A model generated the notes under the pieces. It was given only the letters and a program-made list of their open reading frames with translations. It was not told where the DNA came from and searched no databases. Both the position numbers and the translations under genes were made by a program. From Oscillospiraceae bacterium (GTDB taxonomy: Bacteria; Bacillota_A; Clostridia; Oscillospirales; Oscillospiraceae), in the NCBI GenBank assembly GCA_017456105.1, contig JAFTKA010000008.1, forward strand, positions 1-45,244: 45,244 bases of DNA. Reading direction: 5' to 3'. Of the stretch, positions 16,928 through 24,901 are shown piece by piece; positions within the stretch are counted from its first letter, which is position 1; the number at the start of each line of letters is the position of its first letter.

Positions 16928-16956
16928 ATTTTACCAGTTGTCGGACAGTTTTGCAA
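16928..16956 (-). promoter_or_regulatory. Sigma-A promoter for the small P-loop gene
   Basis: On the minus strand TTGCAA (16951-16956) and TAAAAT (16928-16933) are spaced by 17 bp. Confidence 0.78.
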
Positions 16957-17007
16957 GTACTAATTGTGTGTTTTGCAAAGAAAATTTATATTTCTTAACA
17001 TCACGGA

Positions 17008-17033
17008 AAAAGGGCGGCCAAAGCCGCCCTTTT
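17008..17033. terminator. Terminator of pgi
   Basis: Perfect 11-bp stem AAAAGGGCGGC / GCCGCCCTTTT with loop CAAA, immediately after the pgi stop on the minus strand. Confidence 0.9.
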
Positions 17034-17037
17034 GTTA

Positions 17038-18342
17038 TTACACTTCGTAACCGGGTTTGCCCAAAAGCTGGAACATATTCCGCTTATAGAACTCTACACC
17101 GGGCTGGTTGAAGGGGTTCACGCCCAGCATATAGGCAGACACGCCGCAGGCCAGCTCGAAGAAGTAGAACATCTCGCCCAGCTTCTCGTTATTCAGTTCT
17201 CCCATATCCATGGTGATAACAGGCACGCCGCCGTCTACATGGGCAGCCAAAGTGCCCTGGAAGGCCTGCTCGTCCACGAAGTCCAGGGTCTTGCCCTCCA
17301 GATAGTTCAGACCGTCAAGGTTCTTGTAGTCGCCGCCGATGGTCAGCTTCTGTTCAGGGGCATCGAAACGAACCATGGTCTCAAAGATGTTCCGCTCGCC
17401 CTGCTGGATCATCTGACCCAGAGAGTGCAGGTCGGGGGTAAACTCGGCGGATACCGGGAAGATACCCTTGCCGTCCTTGCCCTCAGACTCACCGTAGAGC
17501 TGCTGCCACCAGCCGCCCATCATACGGAAGCCCGGCTCAAAGGACTCCAGAATCTCAATGGCCTTACCGTTGCGGTACAGAAGATTCCGGGTGGCTGCGT
17601 ACAGCCAAACGGGGTTTTCGAAGGAACGGATATCGTAGTCCTTCTTGGCCTGAGCCGCACCACGCATAACCTCCATGGGGTCAATGCCGGCAACAGCCAA
17701 AGGAAGCAGGCCAACGGCAGTCAGTACGGAATAACGGCCGCCTACATTGGGAGGAATTACGAAGCTCTCCCAGCCCTCTTCCTCTGCCATCTGCCGCAGA
17801 GCACCCTTGCAGGGGTCGGTGATGGCATAGGTACGCTTCTTGGCACCATCGGTGCCGTATTTCCGCTCCAGAAGCCAACGCAGAGCACGGGTGGCGATGG
17901 CAGGCTCGGTGGTGGTGCCGGACTTAGAGATAATGGCGATGGAGAAATCCTTGCCCTCCAGCAGCCGTACCAGCTCGTTCCAGGCACGGGTGGACAGGGT
18001 GTTGCCTGCATAGTAGATCTGGGGATTGCCTTTGCCCTTGCCGATGTTGTGGTTGCCGCCCTGCATCAGCTCGATGGCCGCACGGGGGCCCAGGTAGGAG
18101 CCGCCGATGCCGATGACCACGAACACGTCGGAGGACTCCCGGATCCGGTCAGCCGCTGCACGGATCCGCCGGATCTCGTCGGTCTCCTCGGTTACGGGCA
18201 GGTCCAGCCAGCCCAGAAAATCATTGCCTTCGCCGCTGCCCTCGGTGAGCATCTGGTGGGCGGCGAACACTTCCTTTTCGGTGGCCAGCAGATCCGGCAG
18301 GGACAGCTGACCCCAAACATTGGAAATATCTACTTTAATCAT
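17038..18342 (-). CDS. pgi: Glucose-6-phosphate isomerase
   Basis: 434 aa, the shorter bacterial form. It interconverts glucose-6-phosphate and fructose-6-phosphate. SIS-fold signatures are VVIGIGGSYLGPRAAIE, IISKSGTTTEPAIA and PNVGGRYSVLTAVGLLPLA, with the C-terminal GVEFYKRNMFQLLGKPG helix. It is divergent from the ROK glucokinase, the enzyme that supplies its substrate. A ribosome site GAAAGGA lies upstream of ATG. No convincing -10/-35 pair was found for it in the intergenic gap. Confidence 0.96.
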   Translation of the reverse strand: MIKVDISNVWGQLSLPDLLATEKEVFAAHQMLTEGSGEGNDFLGWLDLPVTEETDEIRRIRAAADRIRESSDVFVVIGIGGSYLGPRAAIELMQGGNHNIGKGKGNPQIYYAGNTLSTRAWNELVRLLEGKDFSIAIISKSGTTTEPAIATRALRWLLERKYGTDGAKKRTYAITDPCKGALRQMAEEEGWESFVIPPNVGGRYSVLTAVGLLPLAVAGIDPMEVMRGAAQAKKDYDIRSFENPVWLYAATRNLLYRNGKAIEILESFEPGFRMMGGWWQQLYGESEGKDGKGIFPVSAEFTPDLHSLGQMIQQGERNIFETMVRFDAPEQKLTIGGDYKNLDGLNYLEGKTLDFVDEQAFQGTLAAHVDGGVPVITMDMGELNNEKLGEMFYFFELACGVSAYMLGVNPFNQPGVEFYKRNMFQLLGKPGYEV

Positions 18343-18447
18343 ATCAAAAATCCTTTCGGTATTTTGTTTTACAATACTATGTTACCGCAAAGCTGTTACA
18401 AACGCAAGTGTTTCCGAAAATTTTTCACAGTTTTTTATGGAAGTCTA

Positions 18448-18476
18448 TTGGCTTTTTCCCCTGAGATATGTATAAT
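18448..18476 (+). promoter_or_regulatory. Sigma-A promoter for glcK
   Basis: TTGGCT (18448-18453) and a perfect TATAAT (18471-18476) are spaced by 17 bp, about 30 bp before the ATG with AAAGGAGG. Confidence 0.86.
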
Positions 18477-18505
18477 ATATTCAGTAAAACAAAGGAGGAT
18501 TCCTT

Positions 18506-19447
18506 ATGAAATACGGATTTGGCGTGGACGTGGGCGGCACCTCCGTCAAAATCGCCTATTTTGATGAAACGGGACTGCTTTTGGACAAGTGGGAGATCCC
18601 TACCAACACCGCAGAAAACGGCAAGGCGATCATGCCGGATATTGCTGCGTCTATTGCCGGCTATTTGGAGGATCACAATATCCCCCGGGAGACCATTTTG
18701 GGCATCGGTCTGGGCGTTCCCGCTCCGGTGAACGCCGAAGGATATGCTGAGCCCTGTGTTAATTTGGGCTGGCCCGCCCAAAATGTCAGCCAGGCATTAA
18801 GTGAATTGACAGGTTTTCCGGTAAGATCCGGCAACGATGCCACCAACGCCGCTCTGGGTGAGTGCTGGAAGGGCGGCCACAACTGCGACAATATGGTTTT
18901 TGCCACCTTGGGCACGGGCGTGGGCGGCGGCATCGTCATTGACGGTCGGGTCATGCACGGTGTCCACGGCGGCGGTGCGGAGATCGGTCATATCCCCCTG
19001 CGGGTAGATGCACCCGATCTGTGCAACTGCGGTAAATACGGCTGTGCAGAGCTTTATTGCTCCGCCAACGGTCTGGTCCGGGTGGCCGGTAAAATCATGG
19101 AAAAGGACGATACGCCCTCTTCCCTGCGTAGCGGGAAGCTGACTGCCAAAGGTATTTTCGATGCCGGAAAGGCAGGCGACGCCCTTGCCCTGAAGATCCT
19201 GGATCGGTATTATCAGTATCTTGCCGAGCTTTTGGCCAACATCTGTCAGGTCATTGACCCGGAGGTGGTGGTTTTGGGCGGCGGCGTCAGCCGGGCAGGC
19301 CAAATGCTCATTGACGGCATTGTACCCTATTTCCGGAAGCTTGTGGTCTTCGGTGCGGTGAATATCCGCTTTGAGATCGCGACCCTTGGCAATGATGCCG
19401 GTGCTTACGGTGCTTTCAAGCTGGCAGTTGATACCTTTTTAACGTAA
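18506..19447 (+). CDS. glcK: ROK-family glucokinase
   Basis: 313 aa. ATP-binding GVDVGGTSVKIA is at residues 6-17, the catalytic Asp111 is in GNDATNAA, and EIGH with His162 precedes the zinc-binding CNCGKYGCAE (Cys173, Cys175, Cys180). ROK proteins with this zinc site and no N-terminal helix-turn-helix are kinases rather than repressors. Phosphorylation of glucose is the likely reaction, given divergent pgi, though N-acetyl-hexosamine cannot be excluded. It is cytoplasmic and monocistronic, ending at a strong terminator. Confidence 0.9.
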   Translation: MKYGFGVDVGGTSVKIAYFDETGLLLDKWEIPTNTAENGKAIMPDIAASIAGYLEDHNIPRETILGIGLGVPAPVNAEGYAEPCVNLGWPAQNVSQALSELTGFPVRSGNDATNAALGECWKGGHNCDNMVFATLGTGVGGGIVIDGRVMHGVHGGGAEIGHIPLRVDAPDLCNCGKYGCAELYCSANGLVRVAGKIMEKDDTPSSLRSGKLTAKGIFDAGKAGDALALKILDRYYQYLAELLANICQVIDPEVVVLGGGVSRAGQMLIDGIVPYFRKLVVFGAVNIRFEIATLGNDAGAYGAFKLAVDTFLT

Positions 19448-19454
19448 TTTTATG

Positions 19455-19476
19455 GGGGCGATTCACGAATCGCCCC
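19455..19476. repeat. 22-bp palindrome GGGGCGATTC-AC-GAATCGCCCC
   Basis: Ten-base arms with a 2-nt loop, followed by CTACC. A second copy is at 30796-30822. It lies just after glcK and before its terminator. Confidence 0.8.
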
Positions 19477-19504
19477 TACCTTCACCACCTGAAAATTGTA
19501 CGTA

Positions 19505-19540
19505 AAAACAGGCGTGTTGCAAAAGCAACACGCCTGTTTT
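19505..19540. terminator. Bidirectional terminator between glcK and the J-domain gene
   Basis: Perfect 16-bp stem AAAACAGGCGTGTTGC / GCAACACGCCTGTTTT with loop AAAA. The core GTGTTGCAAAAGCAACAC recurs in other terminators of the window. Confidence 0.93.
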
Positions 19541-19541
19541 A

Positions 19542-20150
19542 TTAACAACCGCAGCAGAAAATTCGCATAAAATAGCAAAGGCACAGGGAGCCCAAGGGGG
19601 TCGCTGCCATTGAGAAGCCCCGGAAATTGCCTGCCCGGGTACGGTAGGCTGCACCGCCGTTTTCGATCTGCTCCAGGGTGGATACGTAGATCATATTGTC
19701 CGGCTCCATGGAAACCGCCCGGCGGATATGTTCCAAAGCGATCACCTGATTGCCCAGACCGTCATTGGCAAGGGCCGACAGGTAGTACCACCGGGCGTTC
19801 CGCTGCTTAGAATTGTTCAGCACGTTCAGTGCCTCCTGATAGCGGCCGAAACGAATGTAATTATAGGCCGCCTGCTGGTACTGATCGTCGGTAGTTTGCT
19901 GAGAATAGGTCCGCTGCCACGCCCCTCCAAAGGGATCATAGCCATAGCCGCCGGTGTTTTGCCGGGCTTTGTCAGGATTCTTGATCTGCTCATAGGCAGC
20001 ATTCACCTGCTGCATCTTCTTGGCAGCCTCAGCATTACCCGGATTGCGGTCCGGGTGATATTTTTTTGCCAGCCTTCGGTAGGCCTGTTTGATCTCCTCA
20101 TCGGTGGCATTGGGGCTGACGCCCAATACCTTATAGGGGTCATCGATCAT
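19542..20150 (-). CDS. J-domain protein with TPR-like part
   Basis: 202 aa. An N-terminal J domain (residues 4-65) has the HPD motif in [10 protein letters not shown], required to stimulate DnaK. A short linker ([13 protein letters not shown]) leads to two TPR-like helices (about 90-165). The end is hydrophobic and cysteine-rich ([13 protein letters not shown]) and could attach to a membrane. It lacks the DnaJ zinc domain, so it is a specialised co-chaperone. It overlaps the end of the DUF5685 gene by 11 bp, so the two are translated together and probably act together. Confidence 0.85.
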   Translation of the reverse strand: MIDDPYKVLGVSPNATDEEIKQAYRRLAKKYHPDRNPGNAEAAKKMQQVNAAYEQIKNPDKARQNTGGYGYDPFGGAWQRTYSQQTTDDQYQQAAYNYIRFGRYQEALNVLNNSKQRNARWYYLSALANDGLGNQVIALEHIRRAVSMEPDNMIYVSTLEQIENGGAAYRTRAGNFRGFSMAATPLGSLCLCYFMRIFCCGC

Positions 20151-20961
20151 TTTTCTTGCTCCTTCTGCGGTAAGTAATCCACACTCCGCTGTAGAGAATA
20201 TTATCTAAAATTTCCTTGTCCTGCACCAGGGGCAGTCGCTCAAAATAGTCCGTGCAGCGACCCATGGCCAGCACCAGATACTGCTCGAAGCGTGCCGGAT
20301 CAAAGCCGGTGTCCATGGCGATAAAGGGATTATAGCTGCCCTTTTTCAGGTCTTTTCGGTAGTCCGTGGCCGCATCGGCCAAATACACGAACCTGCCCAG
20401 GGCCATACCCATTTGCCGCAGGGTATCCGACCAAAGATCCTCTTCATAGACCAGCAACTCTCCCATCAGTCTGCCAAAGCAGCCGGCAGGCTCGTCCGGA
20501 TTTTGGCAGCCCTCATTTTCCAGCTGACGCAGCTGCCGGATACATTCTTCCATGGCCCTGCACTGGCGAGGGTATTTTTCTTCCAGGGTCTTTAGGTTCT
20601 TGCCAAAGACCTTGCTGAGCTTTTTGGCAATCAAGCTCTTGTCGTCTTCGTAATCGTCCACGGCCTTATAGTAGGCCAGAGCCACATTCATATCCGCTCC
20701 ATAGCGGATATATGTGTTATCCACATACCGGCGGGGCTTTATGGGGTGCAGGCCGCAGGCGGGCTTCCCATCAGTCTCCTCCGGCTCGTACAGGCTCATA
20801 AGCAGCAATGCCAAAAAGGTCAGATCATAGCTTAAGCCCAGCCGGGCAGTCTGCGATGTGCCTGTCCGGATCCCCCGGCAAATGCCGCAATAGACACTTA
20901 AGTAGCGGCTCTTTTGCTCCGGTGTCAGTTCCTCCGTATTTGCCATTACGTATCCAAACAA
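20140..20961 (-). CDS. DUF5685 family protein
   Basis: 273 aa. The start [19 protein letters not shown] and YCGICRGI near residues 24-31 are typical of the DUF5685 family in clostridia. The TTG at 20961 is the start, with GGGAGG 8 nt before it. Mostly helical; a segment near 215-230 ([18 protein letters not shown]) has spaced acidic residues reminiscent of all-alpha isoprenoid-synthase folds, but that is a guess. Function is unknown. Coupled by overlap to the J-domain gene and preceded by the ATP-grasp gene. Confidence 0.8.
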   Translation of the reverse strand: MFGYVMANTEELTPEQKSRYLSVYCGICRGIRTGTSQTARLGLSYDLTFLALLLMSLYEPEETDGKPACGLHPIKPRRYVDNTYIRYGADMNVALAYYKAVDDYEDDKSLIAKKLSKVFGKNLKTLEEKYPRQCRAMEECIRQLRQLENEGCQNPDEPAGCFGRLMGELLVYEEDLWSDTLRQMGMALGRFVYLADAATDYRKDLKKGSYNPFIAMDTGFDPARFEQYLVLAMGRCTDYFERLPLVQDKEILDNILYSGVWITYRRRSKKNDR

Positions 20962-21012
20962 GCGTATCGCCTCCCTTTTATTTCAATATAAGGGGCAATT
21001 ATGAACAGGGTA

Positions 21013-22002
21013 TTACCGATAATGTCTTTTCAGGACATCTCTGACGATGTCCATTCTGCCCCGGTCCTCCAGTACCTGCACCAGGTCGAAGCCGGGCCAG
21101 CGGTTGGCCTCGATGATCAGCGGGCCCTTGTCGGAAAGGGCGATGTCCCAGCCGATCATACGGATATTGTCGTCCAGCAGGCACGCTTCCAAAACCATCT
21201 GCTTAGCCTCCTCATAACAGGGAAGCTGGAAGCCGTCAAAAGTAACGCCGGTGGTGGGGTGCTTGGTGAACTCCTGATTATCCTTATCGATGCCGTTGCC
21301 GATCAGCTTACCGGTTTCCATATCGATCTTGACACCCATGCCCTGAGCGTGGAAGTTGTCCACCGGGTTCACACCGTTACCCACCCGCAGGCCGATCCAC
21401 AGAAGGATCGGGGTGCCGTGGTCGTTATAGGTCATGGCACGGATCGTATTGACGCTGGCAGGACACAGCACATTCATTTCCGGGTGCTGTTTTACCAGCT
21501 CTTCCAGGAAGATCCGGTTTTCTACCGCATAGTCATAGTATGCCTTGCGGTCGGTGATATCCGCGGCCTTTTCCTTCTTTACACTGGCACCGCCGGAGCC
21601 GTCATAGGGCTTGGACATAAATTCTGCATGGCGATCCAAAAAGCCGCAGAAATCCTCAAAGCTGTCCTGTCCGGGCACGGTGATCTCCCGCTTGGTATAC
21701 TTGGAAAATTCCCGGATAAAGGCGGGCTTGATGGTAAACCGCTTTTTATACTGGGGAGGAGAAACCTGATCATAGAAGCCTTCCTCCCGCATAGCACCGA
21801 AGTATTCCTTACGCTCTGCATGGGAACGGTTATAGAGCTTAAAATTCAGATAGTCCGTCAGGGCCATGCCGTAACGCAGGACGCACCAGCCCGTATCCCA
21901 CAGCAGGAACGGATAAAACCGATGTTCCTTTTTTGCCACTGCACGCAGCTTCTTAAAATAACGCTTATAGTTAGCACCTGCCGCAACTGAGAAAAAACCC
22001 AT
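21013..22002 (-). CDS. Sugar-transfer-associated ATP-grasp protein
   Basis: 329 aa. The basic N-terminus (residues 1-60) precedes an ATP-grasp domain. FMSKPYDGSGGASV is a glycine-rich loop region, and PASVNTIRAMTY together with LIIEANRWPGFDLVQ (metal-binding Glu and Asn) match the family known as sugar-transfer-associated ATP-grasp (related to alpha-L-glutamate ligases). Such enzymes use ATP to join a carboxylate to an amine or other nucleophile. The substrate is unknown; the name comes from polysaccharide clusters, but no glycosyltransferase is near. AAGGAGAG precedes the ATG, 12 nt after YihY. Confidence 0.83.
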   Translation of the reverse strand: MGFFSVAAGANYKRYFKKLRAVAKKEHRFYPFLLWDTGWCVLRYGMALTDYLNFKLYNRSHAERKEYFGAMREEGFYDQVSPPQYKKRFTIKPAFIREFSKYTKREITVPGQDSFEDFCGFLDRHAEFMSKPYDGSGGASVKKEKAADITDRKAYYDYAVENRIFLEELVKQHPEMNVLCPASVNTIRAMTYNDHGTPILLWIGLRVGNGVNPVDNFHAQGMGVKIDMETGKLIGNGIDKDNQEFTKHPTTGVTFDGFQLPCYEEAKQMVLEACLLDDNIRMIGWDIALSDKGPLIIEANRWPGFDLVQVLEDRGRMDIVRDVLKRHYR

Positions 22003-22014
22003 ATTCTTCTCTCC

Positions 22015-22848
22015 TTATGTTTTTTTACGGTGCATCAGATAGTGATTCAGAGCACCGCCGTAAAATACGATGCAAATACAAAAATATAACCAAAGCATAC
22101 TCAAAGCGACAGCATACACAGAGCCGAATACGTTGGCATACCTTGAAAAGTTTTCTACATAAATGGAATAGAGATTGGAAAATACCAGCCAGCCCAATGA
22201 CGCAAGGACCGCTCCGGGCAGACTGTCTGCAAAGCGGTTCCGCCGGTTGGGCAGTGCCATAAACATGGCGGTGAACAAAAGGGTCTGCAAAACAAGCAGC
22301 AGTAAGAACCGCATACTGAAAATTCGTGCCAAAAGCACCAGAAGGTCGCTGTCGCTAAAGGCCAAGGCCTGCAAAAAGTCGCTGCCGAACACATTCAGGA
22401 TCAGGGTCAAAAGCAGCATCAGCAGGAACAAAAACGTATATAATACGCTCATGGTCCGGGTGTAGAAGTAGCCCCGGTCCTCCGGCACCTGATAGACGGA
22501 ATTAAGACCTGTCAACAGGCCATAAACACCCCGGCTGGCAGACCAAAGTGCCGTCAGTGCAGAAATGGAAATCACCGCACCGGAGGTATTCTGATAGGTG
22601 CTGAGGATCAGCTTTTTGGCAGAGGGCATCAAAGCCGCCGGTATGAAGCCCTCCAGAAAGCCTGTCAGGGTCTCCACCTGCAGACCGGTGTATCGCAGAA
22701 GTCCCAACAAAAGCACCAGTGTGGGGAACAGGGACAGCACGATAAAGTATCCGGCGTTGGCCGCATATACCGGGATCTTCAGTCCGGTAACATAGGTTAC
22801 CGCTTGATGAATCCTTCCGATCAGTCCGCCTTTGGGATACCGGTCCAT
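22015..22848 (-). CDS. YihY/BrkB family inner membrane protein
   Basis: 277 aa with about six transmembrane helices. The segment ANAGYFIVLSLFPTLVLLLG (residues about 30-49) and the C-terminal YANVFGSVYAVALSMLWLYF are family hallmarks. YihY proteins were once thought to be RNase BN, which was a misassignment; their function is not established. ATG has AGGAGG upstream. It begins only 25 nt after the fakA terminator, so its promoter must overlap that gene's end or read-through must occur. Confidence 0.9.
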   Translation of the reverse strand: MDRYPKGGLIGRIHQAVTYVTGLKIPVYAANAGYFIVLSLFPTLVLLLGLLRYTGLQVETLTGFLEGFIPAALMPSAKKLILSTYQNTSGAVISISALTALWSASRGVYGLLTGLNSVYQVPEDRGYFYTRTMSVLYTFLFLLMLLLTLILNVFGSDFLQALAFSDSDLLVLLARIFSMRFLLLLVLQTLLFTAMFMALPNRRNRFADSLPGAVLASLGWLVFSNLYSIYVENFSRYANVFGSVYAVALSMLWLYFCICIVFYGGALNHYLMHRKKT

Positions 22849-22872
22849 ACCACACCTCCTTCGACCTTTGCG

Positions 22873-22898
22873 AAAAGGCCCGCAAAAGCGGGCCTTTT
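22873..22898. terminator. Terminator of the gpmI/Asp23/fakA unit
   Basis: Perfect 11-bp stem AAAAGGCCCGC / GCGGGCCTTTT with loop AAAA, flanked by A and T runs. Confidence 0.88.
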
Positions 22899-22901
22899 TT
22901 A

Positions 22902-24527
22902 TTATTCTGCAGAGATCAGGTAATAATACACAGGCTGGCCGCCGTAGATCAGGTTCACATCTGCATCGGGGCAGATCTCCGAGAACATGGCCGCCGCCTT
23001 TTTGGCGTGCTTTTCCTGAATGTCGGAGCCGTAGTAGATGGTGATATAGTCCTTGCCCTTCTTCTGGACTCTCTCGGCCAGAGCACGCAAAAGGACCTTG
23101 ATATCCCGGCTGGTGCCGAACAAAGAACTTCCGTAAATGGCAAGGTAGTCGCCCTCGTGAATATCATAACCGTCAAAGTCGGAATTCCGGGCGGCATAGG
23201 TGATCTGCATGGTATCCACCGTAGAAAGGGACTCAGTCATGGCTTCCACATTTTCTTCCTGAGTGCCTTCGGGATTGAAGCTCAGCATGGCGGTTACGCC
23301 CTGAGGCACGGTCTTACTGGGAATGACCACCACGGTCTTATCGGTCAGGGCATCGACCTGCTCTGCTGCCATTATAATATTCTTGTTGTTAGGCAAAACA
23401 TACACAGTTTGGGCCGGAACTTTGTTCACAGCCTCCAAAATATCCTGGGTGCTGGGGTTCATGGTCTGACCACCGGAGATGATGCCGTCCACGCCCAGGT
23501 TGTAGAATACATCGGCAATGCCGCTGCCGGCACAGACGGAAACGACGCCGCAGGGCTTTTCCGGTTCTGCGACCTTGGGCTGCAGCTCCTTCTCGCTCAT
23601 GACCTTTTCGGTGTGCTGCAGACGCATATTCTCAATCTTTACCGTTACGAAAGAGCCGTACTCAATGGCTTCGTGCAAAGCCTTGCCGGGGTCATTGGTA
23701 TGCACGTGGACCTTGATGATCTCCTCGTCGTCCACCAGCACCAGGCTGTCGCCCAGGCTGGACAGGAATTCTCTGAGCTTCTCGGGGTCGTTGTCATTCT
23801 CCCGGGAGATGATGAACTCGGTACAGTAGGTGAAGGTGATGTCCTCGGTGTCAAAGTCGGCAAAATTTGCCTGCTCCTTCACATCATCGCTGCCCTCGGG
23901 GGCTACGATGTCCTCACCCCGCAGACCGCAGAGCATAGCCTCCAACGCTACCAGCCAGCCCTTGCCGCCTGCGTCCACAACACCGGCCTTTTTCAGTACC
24001 GGGTTCTGGTTGGTGGTATCGGCAAGTGCCACCTTGGCCTCTGCGATGGCGGCCTCATGGACAGCCTCAAAATCATTGTTCTTCTTGGCGGTTCTCCGGG
24101 CCTTGGCCGCTGCCAGACGGGCTACCGTCAGAATCGTGCCCTCTGCCGGCTTCATAACTGCCTTATAGGCGGCGTCCACGCCCTCCTGCAGAGCATCTGC
24201 CCACAGGGTACCGTCGCAAATTTCCACGCCCTTCAGCTTCCGGGACATACCTCTGAACAACAAAGACAAAATAACGCCACTGTTGCCTCTGGCTCCCCGC
24301 AGCATGGCAGATGCCGCTGCGGCAGCCACCTTCTCCAGAGGAGGATTGTCCAGTTTCCGCAGGTCGGCTGCGGCGGTATTGATGGTCATGGCCATATTGG
24401 TGCCGGTATCGCCATCGGGCACCGGGAATACATTCAGCTCATTGAGCTGCTGCTTGTGGATCTCAATGGAAGCGGCTGCGTTGATGATCAGTCTACGCAG
24501 GTCGGTTCCGTTAATCGTCTGTCTCAA
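22902..24527 (-). CDS. fakA: DAK-domain fatty acid kinase subunit FakA (YloV type)
   Basis: 541 aa. The N-terminal DAK2/DhaL domain has LNVFPVPDGDTGTNM (metal-binding aspartates, residues about 32-46), RGARGNSGVILS and KAGVVDAGGKGW. The C-terminal half has the DegV-like part found in FakA. With a DegV-type FakB it phosphorylates exogenous fatty acids; a DegV gene lies at 29135. TTG 24527 is the start, with GGAGGGAG at correct distance. Asp23-FakA adjacency is the classic yloU-yloV order. Confidence 0.92.
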   Translation of the reverse strand: MRQTINGTDLRRLIINAAASIEIHKQQLNELNVFPVPDGDTGTNMAMTINTAAADLRKLDNPPLEKVAAAAASAMLRGARGNSGVILSLLFRGMSRKLKGVEICDGTLWADALQEGVDAAYKAVMKPAEGTILTVARLAAAKARRTAKKNNDFEAVHEAAIAEAKVALADTTNQNPVLKKAGVVDAGGKGWLVALEAMLCGLRGEDIVAPEGSDDVKEQANFADFDTEDITFTYCTEFIISRENDNDPEKLREFLSSLGDSLVLVDDEEIIKVHVHTNDPGKALHEAIEYGSFVTVKIENMRLQHTEKVMSEKELQPKVAEPEKPCGVVSVCAGSGIADVFYNLGVDGIISGGQTMNPSTQDILEAVNKVPAQTVYVLPNNKNIIMAAEQVDALTDKTVVVIPSKTVPQGVTAMLSFNPEGTQEENVEAMTESLSTVDTMQITYAARNSDFDGYDIHEGDYLAIYGSSLFGTSRDIKVLLRALAERVQKKGKDYITIYYGSDIQEKHAKKAAAMFSEICPDADVNLIYGGQPVYYYLISAE

Positions 24528-24541
24528 TGTTTCTCCCTCCG

Positions 24542-24889
24542 TTATCTCATGGAATCTACATAGACATTAACAGCACGTACCTTTGTGCCTGTGGTGTTGG
24601 TTACCACATAGCGTACCTCAGAAATAATGGATTTTGCCACAGCCTGCAGGTTCACGCCCTGATCCACGATAATATGCAGATCAATGGAAATGGTGTTGTC
24701 GTCATGGAACTCCACCCGGACACCCTTGCCCATGGATTCCTTCCGCAGCAGGTGATACAATCCGTCGGTCATGGACCGGGCTGCCATACCCTTCACACCG
24801 AAGCAGTTGGACGCTGCCGCACCGGCAATATCCACATAGACGCCGGTACTGACGTTTACAGAACCCTTTTCGATCTCATGCTTGATCAT
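24542..24889 (-). CDS. Asp23/Gls24 family envelope protein (YloU type)
   Basis: 115 aa, the whole of the Asp23 domain, with GSVNVSTGVYVDIAG at residues 9-23 and ending in YVVTNTTGTKVRAVNVYVD. Asp23 proteins associate with the membrane through partners and respond to cell-wall stress; small YloU-like members commonly precede fakA. AAGGAGGA precedes ATG, and it lies 12 nt after gpmI and 14 nt before fakA. Confidence 0.9.
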   Translation of the reverse strand: MIKHEIEKGSVNVSTGVYVDIAGAAASNCFGVKGMAARSMTDGLYHLLRKESMGKGVRVEFHDDNTISIDLHIIVDQGVNLQAVAKSIISEVRYVVTNTTGTKVRAVNVYVDSMR

Positions 24890-24901
24890 AGAAAATCCTC
24901 C

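Noticed and set aside
18343..18447. Sigma-A promoter for pgi
   Set aside because: Several weak hexamer pairs exist (for example TTGCGT-17-TAACAT) but none is convincing enough to report as a feature.
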